DNA of 64,000 nt from Marinospirillum sp035271045. GTDB taxonomy: Bacteria; Pseudomonadota; Gammaproteobacteria; Pseudomonadales; Halomonadaceae. Both the position numbers and the translations under genes were made by a program. Below, one piece after another: positions 52,795 through 63,101 of the stretch. Where the stretch lies: positions 135,016 to 199,015 of the forward strand of contig NZ_DATESC010000001.1 of the NCBI RefSeq assembly GCF_035271045.1, read 5' to 3'. Below the pieces are notes generated by a model. That model was not told the DNA's origin and ran no database searches. It saw only the letters and a list, made by a program, of their open reading frames with translations. Position 1 is the stretch's first letter, and each line of letters starts with the position of its first letter.

Positions 52795-53838
52795 GCTTCA
52801 ACCTTTAAAATAACTGCGATCAATATACCAGTAAACATTGGGCTCAACCAGTGAGCTAGCTATAAGTTGGTGGCTTAATAGCAGGAAGCACAATCACAAA
52901 CCTTGCACCTTTTAAAACCTGCCCAGATTCAATATAAAGCTGACCTTGGTGATGATTGATAATGCCACGGCTGATGGGTAAGCCTAAGCCAGAACCCTTA
53001 GGTCTTAAACCGCTGGTATTTTTATGTTGTTGAATTTGATGAAAATTTTCAAATACCTTGTCACGTTCTTCTTCTGCTATGCCTGTGCCATTATCTTCAA
53101 CGGCTAAGAACCAGTTATTAGCTTGAGTATTAATTGTCATTACTACCTTGGCATCTTTTGGTGCAGTAAATTTACTAGCATTATCTAGTAGATTAATAAT
53201 TACCTGTTGTAGTTTATCTGGGTCGGCTGTGACCCAAGCTTGTTCCTCGGGCAAAATAAGTTCTAGGTCGACTTGCCGATCATCATAAAGCTGGGTAATA
53301 GCATCGGCGGAATCTTTGGCTAATTCATTTAGGTTTATGGGTTTAAGGTCTAAACGCATCCGTCCCGATTCTAAACGGGCTAGGTCTAAAATTTCTTCAA
53401 TTAAGCGAGATAAACGTTCACTTTCTTTAACAATCACATCTAAAAAATGACTTTTTTGTTCAGGTGTAACTTCAGGGCTATCTCGGAGTATTTCTGCAAA
53501 AGCTCGAATAGAGGTAAGTGGAGTACGGAGTTCATGGCTAACCATTGCCACAAATTCATCTTTTAGTTTGTCTAGTTCGCGCAGTCTTACGTTAGCTCCT
53601 CGTAACTCTTCACCAATCTGTGCTAATTCATCTGACTTTTGCTCCAGTCGTTTATTGTATTCTAACGAGGCTGTAGAAAAACCTGTTTTCAGACAGGCTC
53701 TTCCCACCAGCAGATCGTTTTCTGTTATTTATATTCTGTTACCCATTTTAGCTGGCTAACTTATTTTCATTCTATGTATTTCTAATAATCTTCTATTTAT
53801 ACGTTGTTTTAGACCCATTTATGGGCTAATCAGCCTTT

Positions 53839-55430
53839 TCATTGATTCAGTTTGCCATAACGGGCCAGTTTCTCAACATTATGGACCAAGCAAAAGAGTT
53901 GCCATTGGCCTTGCACCTTAGTTTTTCCTCTCAGGCTAAAGCGGTTCAAGCGTTTATTGGTGCCAATATTACCGAATACCGGCTCAACCACGGACATACG
54001 GTGAGCATAAACAGCTTTTCCTAGGGGGTTATCCACACGGTGTTTCATCCAGTCAGTGTAATTCGGTGCTCTTTTTCCATTGAGTGGGAAGCTGACTTGT
54101 CGGCCTGCACCTTTGCGGTGATCAGCTGCGGAGGGTGTTTTCATGCATTGGTGTTTCTTGGTGCAATGCCTACATTGCAGTAGTCGCCCTTCAAAATAAG
54201 CCGTTGGTTGACCTTGAGGATTGTTTCGGGTGCCTCGACTACTGATAGTCTGTCCTGCTGGGCAAATGCAGGTCATTGTTATGGGATCAAATTGGAATTC
54301 GCTGGCAGGAATGAGTTGCTTGGCTTTTGGCTTGCCGGGTGTTTGGTGACGTTTGCCGTATTTATCTTTTTGGTGAGTGAACTTGGGATCACGGCTTCTG
54401 AACTGATTATCAGGAATGTAGGCATTGATGTTGTTTTCATGCAGGTATTGCATGTTGGCTTCATTAGCAAAACCCGTATCCGCTGTAACGATGACACCTT
54501 CTTTATAGAGGTTTTTGCTGATGCATAGAGGTTTTTGCTGATGCCCAGCCGTTTGTAACGCTCTTGAATAGTTTCTAAAACGGGTTGCAGCGTGTGATGT
54601 TCTTGCCCTTCACCAAAAGCCTGGGCATCAATGATAATTTGGTGTTTTTTATCAACGGAAGCAACACCGTTGTAACCTTGAATCGTACCTTTACTGGTCG
54701 TCATTTTTGCTGACTGGTTATCGGTAATATTGCTTTTCACTTCGTTGCTGCGCTTACCTTTACCCAGTCTAGGTTCATTGTGCTTTAAAAATTTATCAAT
54801 CTTATTGGCTGCTTTATCCAGCGTTAAAATAGTTTTGACTTGGCGGATAGCACGATCCAGTTCTTCTTCGCTTTCCCAGCTGTCTTTTTTCTGATGTTCC
54901 GTTAAGTGGTGGCTGATTAAACGTTTTAGTTTTTGGCGCTTTTGTTCCAGTTCTTTAAAGGTGCCAGACCATGCTTTGGCGGCATTCGAACGCATTTTAC
55001 AGCCATCAATGGCAAAAAGTTCATGACCTAAAAGACCTTGTTGATCACAGACCAGCAGCACTTGTTCAAATAAGGTGGCAATGGCTTGGCTTTGGCTACT
55101 CACAAAATGGGCGATGGTGGTGAAATGTGGAACGCTATCGCAGGATAAGGCTTTAAAGATAATGTTAGTTTCGCAGCACCACTGGATTTCACGGCTGGAG
55201 GTGATGCCTTTGGAGTAAGCAAACAAGATTATCTTTAGCAAAATGGCTGGATCGTAAGCTGGGCGGCCTTCGTTATCATTTTTGTAGGGCTGGTGAAAAG
55301 CAGACAGATCGAGTTTTTCAGAAATGAGGTAATGCAGGGCAAATTCGAAGGTGCCAAGCTGAAGCTGTTCAAGATAATTAATGACCACCATCGTCTGCTG
55401 GTTATAGTCGTAATGCTTGAATCGAGCCAT
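53839..55430 (-). pseudogene. IS1182-like transposase, frameshifted by a 20-bp tandem duplication
   Basis: The frame beginning MARFKHYDYNQ at 55430 runs through a DUF772-like N-terminal domain and the first part of a DDE domain. It breaks at 54505-54544, where a 20-bp unit is repeated in tandem. Deleting one copy gives an uninterrupted join (KRLGISKNLYKEGVIVTAD) into the C-terminal half, which ends at 53839. The element therefore most likely makes no functional transposase unless the duplication slips back. Confidence 0.9.
54505..54544. repeat. Tandem 20-bp duplication in the transposase gene
   Basis: Two exact adjacent copies of a 20-base unit beginning ATAGAGGTTTTTGC, at 54505-54524 and 54525-54544. 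Because 20 is not a multiple of three, it shifts the frame. Confidence 0.95.
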
Positions 55431-57417
55431 CCTCATGCCCTCATTATCTGAAAATCCAATCAAACCATAATTAAAGAGGTTTTTCTACAGCCTGAACGCT
55501 TGGGAGGTGGTGTCTAAGATGCTAAGTACTGCTTCAATATCTAAGGCTTCACCCCTAACGACGGAATTAATAAGTACCCTAGCAGAAGCACTGCCTAAAG
55601 CACCGGTTAAGGCTTGCTCTGTTTGGGCGATTAAAGCGGGGGAGGCTGGCGTTTCATCGGCTGGGCTGGGTAGGTAAGCACTATTAAAATTAGCAAAAAC
55701 TTTTAAGGTAGCGGGTTTGCCAAGGTAGCGGTTAGCTAACTGATAAAGTTCGCCCTTGGTTGTTTGCCCAAGCCAAAGCGGTGTTTGCATTACATCGGGT
55801 CGTAAGGCTTCCGTAAATAAAGCGGCTTGGGTTTGTTCTAAACTAGATTGGCGTGAAAAAAGTGATACACCCACCAACAAACCTATATTAACAAGCAGAC
55901 TCCAAAATAATGCGTGGGCATAAATGTCCCAGCCTTCTAAATCAAATAACGCATAGGGTTTTAGCCAAGCAATGCCCCAAGGGCCTTGGCTTATTAATGA
56001 AGAATCTAACCAGCCGGATAAAGCAAAACCCGGTAAGAGTAAAGTATAAGCCCAGACAATAAAACCACCCATTAAGCCAGCAGCTGTGCCTTTAGCATTA
56101 CCACCACGCCAATATAAGCCTAGTAATAAAGCCGGAGCAAACTGGCTAGCTGCTGCGAAAGATACCAAACCTGTGGTTACTAGTGTGTAAGACTCACCAA
56201 TTAACGCATGGTAAAGGTAGCCTAGCAGTAAAATAAGCAAAATAGCGATGCGGCGAATGCCTAGCAGCCAGCCACTTAGGTTACGTGTTGGGTCTAGGTG
56301 CAGCCATTTCCAACGTAATAATACCGGCATCACTAAATGGTTACTGACCATAGTAGAAAGGGCGATGGTTTCGACTATCACCATACCGGTAGCCGCTGAT
56401 AAACCACCAATAAAAACAAACAAAGGTAAAAACTCTAAGCCAGCGGCAAGCGGCAAGGTGAGAACATAATCATCGGGCGATCCATCACCCATTAATAAGC
56501 CAGCTAGAGCAATAGGAATAACCATAATATTGATAGCAAAAAGGTAGAGAGGAAACATCCAGCCAGCACGTTTAACATGGCGTTCATCAACATTTTCTAT
56601 CACTAATACCTGAAATTGCCGTGGTAACGTTATAAAAGCTAAAGTAGAAAGAATTAAAGTGCCTACCCAGCCAACAGCACCCTCTGGTACTGCGTCTAAA
56701 CCTAGTGTGCCAACCAAGTCGGCACGGTTTGAAGCTTGTGTAAATAAATCCATCGGGCCTTGGTACAGCCAAAACACCACAAAAATTCCTGCTGCTAAAA
56801 AAGCCAAGAGTTTTACGATGGATTCAAAAGCAATCGCAGCCACCATGCCTTCATGGCGCTCACTGGCATCTAGGTGGCGTGTTCCAAAAAGAATAATAAA
56901 CACCGCTAAAACAATGGCAACCCAAAAAGATTTATCAAACCAAAAGGCTTTAGCAGCCAAAGCTTGGGTGGGTTCAAGCGGATAACCCGTTAACAAGGCA
57001 TGGCTGATGGTTATGGCTTTAAGCTGCAAGGCTATGTAGGGCATAACGCCAATAACAGCAATAAGCGTAACCAGCACACCAAGGCGCGTACTTTTACCAT
57101 AGCGGGCGCTTATAAAGTCGGCAATGGAGGTTATTTTTTGGGCGCGTGAAATCCGAATCATTTTACGGATCATAAACCAGCCCAACAGCATGGCTAGCGT
57201 AGGGCCTAAATACACCAATAAAAAACTTAAACCGGTTTCTGCGGCGCGGCCCACACTGCCGTAAAAAGTCCAAGCAGTACAGTAAACAGCGATAGAAAGT
57301 GTATAAACCAAAGGCGAGTTAATAATCGAGCGCCCTTGGCTAGAACGCTTATCACCCCAAGCCGCTACTAAAAATAAAATGCCTAAATAACTAAAACCAA
57401 CCGCAAGGGAAACCCAT

Positions 57418-57615
57418 TCAGTTCTCATCTTTGCGCTCCAAAACCAAAGCGGCTAGCACAATAATAACTAGCCAAGCGCTGAAAACATAAACGGGCAAAA
57501 TAGACAAGCCTAAGCTGCTGGGCCTGTCAAAAAGCAATAAAATAGGCGGTAAAAAAAACACCAAAGCTAACAGCGTTAAACCGACTAGCCTAGAGCGAAT
57601 AGGTGAGCCTTTCAT
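57418..57615 (-). CDS. Small two-helix membrane protein upstream of the CbrA-like gene
   Basis: A 65-residue protein with two membrane helices (about 10-28 and 38-58) and a charged C-terminus (LERKDEN). It overlaps the CbrA-like start by 11 bp, so the two are coupled. In Pseudomonas a small gene, cbrX, sits in the same position; equivalence here is by position only. Confidence 0.65.
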   Translation of the reverse strand: MKGSPIRSRLVGLTLLALVFFLPPILLLFDRPSSLGLSILPVYVFSAWLVIIVLAALVLERKDEN

Positions 57616-57745
57616 CGCTGTCTCCTAGTTTTTTAAGGCAATAAACATTACTTTAACGGAGTTAGCTTCGATGGTGGTGATTCCAAACCAATATTAATCA
57701 AGCATTACTATTTAGCAGCTGAGTATATTTCGTACTTTGTCTTAA

Positions 57746-58486
57746 TTATGTGCTTGATGAAGATGAAGGACTCAATTGTTCGGCTGCTAAATTTGCTGCT
57801 TCGGTGGCTCGTTGCGCCTGGGCCATTTGTTCAAGTTGCTTGATCAGTTCAGCAATGTCCACATCTTTTGGAGCATCCAGTTCTTCAACCTTCTCTCCGC
57901 GAGATAGATGCTGGGCGAGGTCGGATAATTGAATATGGAAGCTATTGTTGCTACTTTCTGCTCCAGCTGAGCGTTCTTGCGGTGAGTAAGCATGTTCGGC
58001 AACTGTCACGCCCGTGACAGGGGAGGCATTGGCTATTGCAGAGACAAGTTTCATTCCTGCTATGGCTTCATTTCGACTGGCTGCATAATCAGCGCCAGCA
58101 TAACCAGGGAGTTGCTTTTTCTGATATTCAAGCTGATTATATTTTGAGTCGTAATTGACGCCTTTCCCGCTCGAATCGAACTCAACAGAGCCTAAGATGG
58201 TTCCTGCTCCAACTTGATCATAGGTAAGCAATTTGGCGTCAATAAGTCCTCTGTAAAGAGTGAGCATATCATTGCGGCTGGCATCTTTAACATTGACATC
58301 TTTTACGATCTCTTTAAATTTGTCGTAGTCTTTCTGGCTGAGAGTCCCGCCGAGCATGCCTTCGGGGCTGGTTTCCTTGCCCACTTTGACTGTGAAACCT
58401 TCGTATTGCTTAGGGTCAAGCAACGAACGGTTCATATTGGCCGAGATGTTGCTCAGTGCGTTAGATAATGGGTTAATGGATGGCAT
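57746..58486 (-). CDS. Unknown 246-residue hydrophilic protein
   Basis: Not recognised. It has no signal peptide or membrane segment and begins with an Asn/Ser-rich stretch (MPSINPLSNALSNISANMNRS). The middle is charged, and the C-terminal third is helical and Gln/Ala-rich, ending in a Ser-rich tail. AAAGGA lies upstream of the ATG. It is the last gene on this strand after the exporter genes and a small secreted protein, so it may belong to the same unit. A double glycine (EGMLGG) occurs at 42-47, but too far in for a standard leader. Function unknown. Confidence 0.7.
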   Translation of the reverse strand: MPSINPLSNALSNISANMNRSLLDPKQYEGFTVKVGKETSPEGMLGGTLSQKDYDKFKEIVKDVNVKDASRNDMLTLYRGLIDAKLLTYDQVGAGTILGSVEFDSSGKGVNYDSKYNQLEYQKKQLPGYAGADYAASRNEAIAGMKLVSAIANASPVTGVTVAEHAYSPQERSAGAESSNNSFHIQLSDLAQHLSRGEKVEELDAPKDVDIAELIKQLEQMAQAQRATEAANLAAEQLSPSSSSST

Positions 58487-58562
58487 TCTTACGGTTCCTT
58501 TATTGATTATGAAATGTTGTAAGAACTGGAGAGCTATTAGTTCCCCAGTCGTCCTTTGACTA

Positions 58563-58979
58563 TCAGGTGCCAGGAATTGTGAACAGTGGCATACGACCTT
58601 CCATGCGCCAGTTACGTACTTGAGATGTACCTACGTTCTCGATGCGATAACGATACTTGCCGGTTGACGATGGGAAGAAACTACGGCTCACGGAGCGGGC
58701 GCCGTTACTCGTTCTACCAGAAACTAGCCTCCACGAACCGCCTTCTTGTTTCTCTATGCGATGGTTGATAACACTTGTCGGGTTGTTTCCAGACAGATCC
58801 TCGAACTTAAAGTTTACTGTGCCAAGGCACGAGATGCTGAACTCATACACGTTCTGAGAATCACCTGCAGAAAGGCTTGCCCCGCTGCTAGTGATGTTCA
58901 TATAAGCGCATGCAGCAGCAGCCATATTGCTGGTACTCAGCAACAATGCCGCGAACAGCGAGAAGAACAGTTTTTTCAT
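58563..58979 (-). CDS. Unknown small secreted protein, 138 residues
   Basis: A clear signal peptide (MKKLFFSLFAALLLSTSNMAAAA) precedes a mature domain of about 115 residues. That domain has two cysteines (near the mature N-terminus and residue 51) and a pattern of alternating hydrophobic and Ser/Asn residues. It is probably all-beta, with a C-terminal half of repeated Arg/Ser (SVSRSFFPSS, KYRYRIENVG). No known family is recognised. AAGGAG is well placed. It lies 161 bp beyond the exporter's membrane-fusion gene. Confidence 0.75.
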   Translation of the reverse strand: MKKLFFSLFAALLLSTSNMAAAACAYMNITSSGASLSAGDSQNVYEFSISCLGTVNFKFEDLSGNNPTSVINHRIEKQEGGSWRLVSGRTSNGARSVSRSFFPSSTGKYRYRIENVGTSQVRNWRMEGRMPLFTIPGT

Positions 58980-59140
58980 ACGATACTCCTTGTGGATGAA
59001 ATAGCTGAATCCCCTTCGCCCTCGTTCGTCACGGAAAGCTGGTGAAGGGTAACTTCTATAACGGCTGGGAATGAAAGTTCTTTAGCTTTTCTTGACTGTT
59101 TTTCTGCAATTTTTGCGTGATTTTTTGCCGCCTCCCACGT

Positions 59141-60385
59141 TCAGGGCACCAGAACATACCCTGCCTGCAACCCTTGTACTTCAATACCTTGAGTGATCGC
59201 CTGTCCGGGCACAACCGGGATCTTCAATGGCACTGCGTCAATTGTTGCGCGGTACGTTACATAGGTTGAACCATCATTATCTGTTACCAGAGCCTGAGGA
59301 GGAACTACGATACCGTGCTCGTTACGGTAGAGGATAATAGCCAGTCGGGCGCTCATGCCTAATCTGATCTGCTGCGCGGCTTCGTTTTTAAGTGGGTCTA
59401 CAGCAATCACAACATCATAATAGGCTGCTGTACCGGGTGAGTCAGCAGCGTTGCCTTGTATCGCAATAGTGGCAATATGACCAGTAAGGGTTTGCCCAGC
59501 GAAACCATTGCCCATGATTTTCACGGGCATACCTTCACGTAACTGGTGAAGATCGGTTTCTTCTACTTGAGTGAGTACCTGAATACGGTCTAACCCTACA
59601 ATAGTTAGTAATGGAGCTCCCTGTGAGACCTGAACACCTGCTTGAATGATAGCTGTTTTACTACCTTCGGATAAGGTTGGGCGTACTACTACACCAGAAA
59701 AAGGTGCTTTAAGTACTTGATGTTCACTTTGCGCTGTCACGGCATGATAACGAGCTTGCGCGTTAGTCAATTCCATTTCAGCAATCTTGCGCTCTTCTCC
59801 TTGAGCACGCGCTTTGATATTTTGTAGTTCATCCTGTAAAGATAGTAAGTCTTGCTGCTGAGCATGAACCTGCTGCATAAGCATATCTACTTCCATACGG
59901 GCAATAATGCCACGTTCAAACAGTTTCTGTGTATCACGCAGATTGGCTTTTATGTTGTCCAACGTTGTACGGGCTGTTTGTACGGCACGTCGGGCACGTG
60001 AAACCTCGGGGCTGCTGTCCCAGTTACGCAATTGATGGACTTCTCTCTGTGCTTTAAGTAGTTCTGCTTGTGCCTGTCGTTGCTTGATTTCGATTTGTCC
60101 TGGATCAAGTCTTAAGAGCATCTGACCCACTTCAACAGTCTGTCCTTCTTGCACAAACATTTCAGAGATAACGCCTTCAAATGGTGCAGACAAGTTTTTT
60201 TGTTTTGCAGCTCGTATGCGTCCAACCAAGCCGAGTTGTTGTTCCACTAACTGAGGCTGCACCTGTAACCACTTTGCTTGCATGCTTTCGGCTTGGCTAG
60301 TGTTATCAGATTGCCAGAAGATAATTCCAGCCACCATTATCAGCAGTATCAATAGTATTGACTGTAATGGATAATATTTAGTCAT
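59141..60385 (-). CDS. MacA/HlyD-type periplasmic membrane-fusion protein
   Basis: A 414-residue adaptor. An N-terminal membrane helix (about 7-24) precedes a lipoyl half (SAPFEGVISEMFVQEGQTV), a long coiled-coil hairpin (about 105-220) and the second lipoyl half (KAPFSGVVVRPTLSEGS). Beta-barrel and membrane-proximal domains follow. Its start overlaps the TolC-like gene by 8 bp. It links the inner-membrane ABC transporter with the outer-membrane channel. Confidence 0.88.
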   Translation of the reverse strand: MTKYYPLQSILLILLIMVAGIIFWQSDNTSQAESMQAKWLQVQPQLVEQQLGLVGRIRAAKQKNLSAPFEGVISEMFVQEGQTVEVGQMLLRLDPGQIEIKQRQAQAELLKAQREVHQLRNWDSSPEVSRARRAVQTARTTLDNIKANLRDTQKLFERGIIARMEVDMLMQQVHAQQQDLLSLQDELQNIKARAQGEERKIAEMELTNAQARYHAVTAQSEHQVLKAPFSGVVVRPTLSEGSKTAIIQAGVQVSQGAPLLTIVGLDRIQVLTQVEETDLHQLREGMPVKIMGNGFAGQTLTGHIATIAIQGNAADSPGTAAYYDVVIAVDPLKNEAAQQIRLGMSARLAIILYRNEHGIVVPPQALVTDNDGSTYVTYRATIDAVPLKIPVVPGQAITQGIEVQGLQAGYVLVP

Positions 60386-61847
60386 TCAGTACTATATCCC
60401 AGCTTTGCAGAGTGGTGCCCAGCGTCTGATCTAGTTCGGCTTGTGCATTCAAGTAACTGATTAATGCATTTAGTCGTGCATGTTCAGCATTGCGCAGATC
60501 ATTTTCAAAACTCAACACCTGAAAGTTGCTAGAACGACCCACCGTGAGTTTTTCACGTTCAATTTCCAGTTTGCGTCGTGAGAGATCAAGCGCCCGCTGA
60601 GCGATTGTATATTGTCGCCAGCGTGTGCCAATATTGCGTACTGCATTTGTTACATCGCGCTCCAATTGCTGGCGTGCTTCTGCTAACTGAATTTTTTGGT
60701 TGCTTACATTAGCCTGAGCCTGCACCTCAGCCAGACGCGTACTGAGGTCTCCAATAGGGATCTCGATCTGAACACCTATATAGTTCTCCCATGTTCGCTC
60801 GGAATCGTTTAAAGCATTGTGGTTATTTATTTGACTGACACCGCCTACCAGTGAAACATCCCAGAGACGATCATTCTTTGCTACTTTCAAATTGATTGAG
60901 GCCTGTTCGCTGGCGATTAGCTGTGACAGATAGGTAGGTTGAGATGCCTCGGCTTGCAGCAAGGCTTGCGCGGCATTGACATTCACTTGGCTAGCTTTTA
61001 AAGACTCGGTGGCTATAATGGGTGTATTCAAACTTAAAGCTAGTAGCTGCAGTAGGGCAAGCCGAGCTGTGTCCACCTCATTGAGGGCTTCTTCATAGGC
61101 TAATTCCTGTGAAGCAACCTCAGCTTCCGTTTGCACAATTTCAAACTCAGCCATACGTCCGGCGACTATCATAGCTTGATTAACCTCAATTAGTTGGCGG
61201 GCACGATCTAATGATTCCTTTGAGATTTTTAACTGTTCCTGTGCCTGTAGCAGTGTGTAATAGGACGCGATAACCTGCGTGATGGTCTGCGAAACGGTGG
61301 ATTTTAGGTTAAGTCGATTGGCTTGCTCTGACAACCGTGCAAAATTAACTGGTGCCGTTGCAATCTCCTTGCCTGCGCCACGTAATAGCGGCTGAATCAA
61401 TGAAATATTAGCCCCGTCATTGCTTGAGGCTCCAGCTTGATCGGCCTCTGTATGGCGATATGTCCAACCTAGGCTAACGCGGGTACCATAGGGTGTCAGT
61501 AATGTGGTGGCTGGGGTTACATTGCCTTGCCTATAGCTATCACCCTGATTCTGATTGGAGAAGTAGCTACCACTGAGCATCAGCTTCGGTGTGAAGCGGT
61601 CTTCGGCAACGCGCAGATTAAATTTCTGAGCTATGCGATCTAAATAAGCGCTGCGAATAGAACGGTTATCGCGCAACCCTAGATAAATAGTATCACTCAG
61701 TGTTAGCTCGATAGTCTGGGTATTGAGTGGGATACTTGGCTGACCTTGGCGGTTTGCTTGGGATAGATGCATTTGTTTATCAGTCCAAGCCAAAGCCATA
61801 ACCGGCACGATCAGCAAGAACACAAAAAGAGCATACACGCTACGCAT
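60378..61847 (-). CDS. TolC-family outer-membrane efflux/secretion channel
   Basis: A 489-residue protein with a signal peptide (about 1-20) and two outer-membrane efflux repeats made of long helices and short beta segments. It overlaps both neighbours by 8 bp. Such channels complete tripartite exporters for peptides, toxins or small molecules. Confidence 0.87.
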   Translation of the reverse strand: MRSVYALFVFLLIVPVMALAWTDKQMHLSQANRQGQPSIPLNTQTIELTLSDTIYLGLRDNRSIRSAYLDRIAQKFNLRVAEDRFTPKLMLSGSYFSNQNQGDSYRQGNVTPATTLLTPYGTRVSLGWTYRHTEADQAGASSNDGANISLIQPLLRGAGKEIATAPVNFARLSEQANRLNLKSTVSQTITQVIASYYTLLQAQEQLKISKESLDRARQLIEVNQAMIVAGRMAEFEIVQTEAEVASQELAYEEALNEVDTARLALLQLLALSLNTPIIATESLKASQVNVNAAQALLQAEASQPTYLSQLIASEQASINLKVAKNDRLWDVSLVGGVSQINNHNALNDSERTWENYIGVQIEIPIGDLSTRLAEVQAQANVSNQKIQLAEARQQLERDVTNAVRNIGTRWRQYTIAQRALDLSRRKLEIEREKLTVGRSSNFQVLSFENDLRNAEHARLNALISYLNAQAELDQTLGTTLQSWDIVLND

Positions 61848-63090
61848 CGCGCAATGCCTGAACAGGAGTAAGGCGCGCAGCGGCTAATGCTGGCGATAAG
61901 CCAAAGAAAAGTCCAATTATAACAGCGCTACCAATACCCAGTGGTAAAGCCACTGGTGACAATGAAAACGACGACCAACCTGAATAGTGAACAAAGCTCC
62001 AAGCCGCTATCAGGCCGACCGCTGCACCCATTAGTGCTCCAGTGGTAGTAAGCACGAGCGCTTCCAGCAGAAACAAACTGGCAATGTCTCGGGGGCGAGC
62101 GCCTAATGCCATTCTTACACCAATTTCACGCCGCCGCTCAGTGACATTCATCACCATAACATTCATGACACCGATACCGCCAACCAGTAAGGCTATACCG
62201 CCCAAACCTGCCAGAAGCCAAGAAAATAAGCGTGATTGCTGAGCCATACCATCAAGTAGTAGTCTAGGAATTTGTACGTTCACTTCAAAGCCAGTCATCT
62301 CATCTTCCAGCCAATGTTGCAAGCGAGCAGAGGACTTCTCCAGTGTGGCGCTGTTAGAGTTACGAGCCAGTACGCTTGATATCTGTGGTGTAGGAATGAT
62401 GCGCCGCATCCCTTCTATCGGCAGTAAAATAGCATCGTCAGGAGAAATTGGAAACAGAGGGTTCTGCCCTTTAGGTTGTAGAATACCGATGACTTGAAAT
62501 AAGTAGCCGCCTATCTGGATAGATTCACCCAAGGTGATTTTTACACCGGTACTTTCCAGTTCAGTAATTAGATTAGCACCCAATACTGCATGAGTGCTGT
62601 ACGCATCATACCTAGTTAAAAAGCGCCCTTGTGCCAGATGAATACCCAACACTTCAGCAAGCTCGGCATTACTGCCGAGTATCATCGTGTTTAGAATATG
62701 TCCTTTGAGCCTAACATCCATACCTGTGAATATTAGTGGTGCGGCGGCTGTAATACCATATGCTGTTTTGCGTAGCGTTGCGGTATCCAGCGTGGTGATG
62801 CTGGGTAGCGTTTCACTGCGCCTGCCACTGGGTATTTGCACATTTGCTACAAGCAAATCACTACCCATCCCTTTGAAAACACTCATGGCTTCACGTTCGG
62901 CATTGTACCCAATGTTCAGCAGAGCAACTACTGCGATGCATCCCACCGCGATCCCTAGCAACGCTAGGAAAGCTCGGCGGCCAAGTTGTCGTAGATTTTC
63001 TACTGGTTCACGTAGCAGTTGTAACCAAGATGGGCCATAGCCATTTGATGCGTTTGGAGAGCTTGTGATATGAAAGGTTGATCTAAACAT
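61840..63090 (-). CDS. MacB/FtsX-type ABC transporter permease
   Basis: A 416-residue permease with an N-terminal membrane helix (about 42-62), a large periplasmic MacB_PCD domain (about 65-280) and three C-terminal helices of the FtsX type (LAGLGGIALLVGGIGVMNVMVMN region onward). ERRREIGVRMALGA is the usual coupling motif. The ATPase is a separate gene, unlike E. coli MacB where the two are fused. The first 35 residues are an unusual hydrophilic extension. Confidence 0.9.
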   Translation of the reverse strand: MFRSTFHITSSPNASNGYGPSWLQLLREPVENLRQLGRRAFLALLGIAVGCIAVVALLNIGYNAEREAMSVFKGMGSDLLVANVQIPSGRRSETLPSITTLDTATLRKTAYGITAAAPLIFTGMDVRLKGHILNTMILGSNAELAEVLGIHLAQGRFLTRYDAYSTHAVLGANLITELESTGVKITLGESIQIGGYLFQVIGILQPKGQNPLFPISPDDAILLPIEGMRRIIPTPQISSVLARNSNSATLEKSSARLQHWLEDEMTGFEVNVQIPRLLLDGMAQQSRLFSWLLAGLGGIALLVGGIGVMNVMVMNVTERRREIGVRMALGARPRDIASLFLLEALVLTTTGALMGAAVGLIAAWSFVHYSGWSSFSLSPVALPLGIGSAVIIGLFFGLSPALAAARLTPVQALRDA

Positions 63091-63101
63091 ACCGTGTATC
63101 C

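Larger units (their letters stand above)
53668..55493 (-). mobile_element. IS1182-like insertion sequence, 1826 bp
   Basis: Perfect 17-bp terminal inverted repeats (AGGCTGTAGAAAAACCT) lie at 53668-53684 and 55477-55493. The flanks are TAACG on the left and GAACG on the right, consistent with a 5-bp target duplication that has gained one change (or a 4-bp duplication). The single transposase gene is frameshifted. The IS lies inside the CbrA-like gene. Family assignment to IS1182/DDE is by the transposase sequence. Confidence 0.9.
52856..57428 (-). pseudogene. cbrA: CbrA-like SSS transporter / sensor histidine kinase, split by an insertion sequence
   Basis: The N-terminal piece (57428 down to the IS) has about 13 membrane helices of the sodium:solute symporter family and a short helical region. 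The C-terminal piece (53667 down to 52856) has dimerisation/phosphoacceptor (MVSHELRTPLTSIRAF), N-box (NLLDNASKF) and G-boxes (DNGTGIAEEE, GLGLPIS). Removing the IS and one 5-bp repeat restores one frame of about 913 residues across the junction SQA-LEYNKRLEQ, as in CbrA (SQV-IEY). CbrA with CbrB controls carbon/nitrogen use in Pseudomonas. No CbrB-like regulator is in the window. The split almost surely separates kinase from sensor. Confidence 0.88.

Noticed and set aside
57746..58486. Double-glycine leader in the 246-residue protein (EGMLGG at residues 42-47)
   Set aside because: The motif is too far from the N-terminus, and the exporter ATPase has no peptidase domain.
58746..59045. Plus-strand 99-codon frame opposite the small secreted protein
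   Set aside because: The minus-strand gene has a signal peptide and a strong ribosome site; the opposite frame has neither.
62687..63040. Plus-strand 117-codon frame inside the MacB-like permease
   Set aside because: Antisense shadow; low-complexity Ser/Pro composition and no ribosome site.
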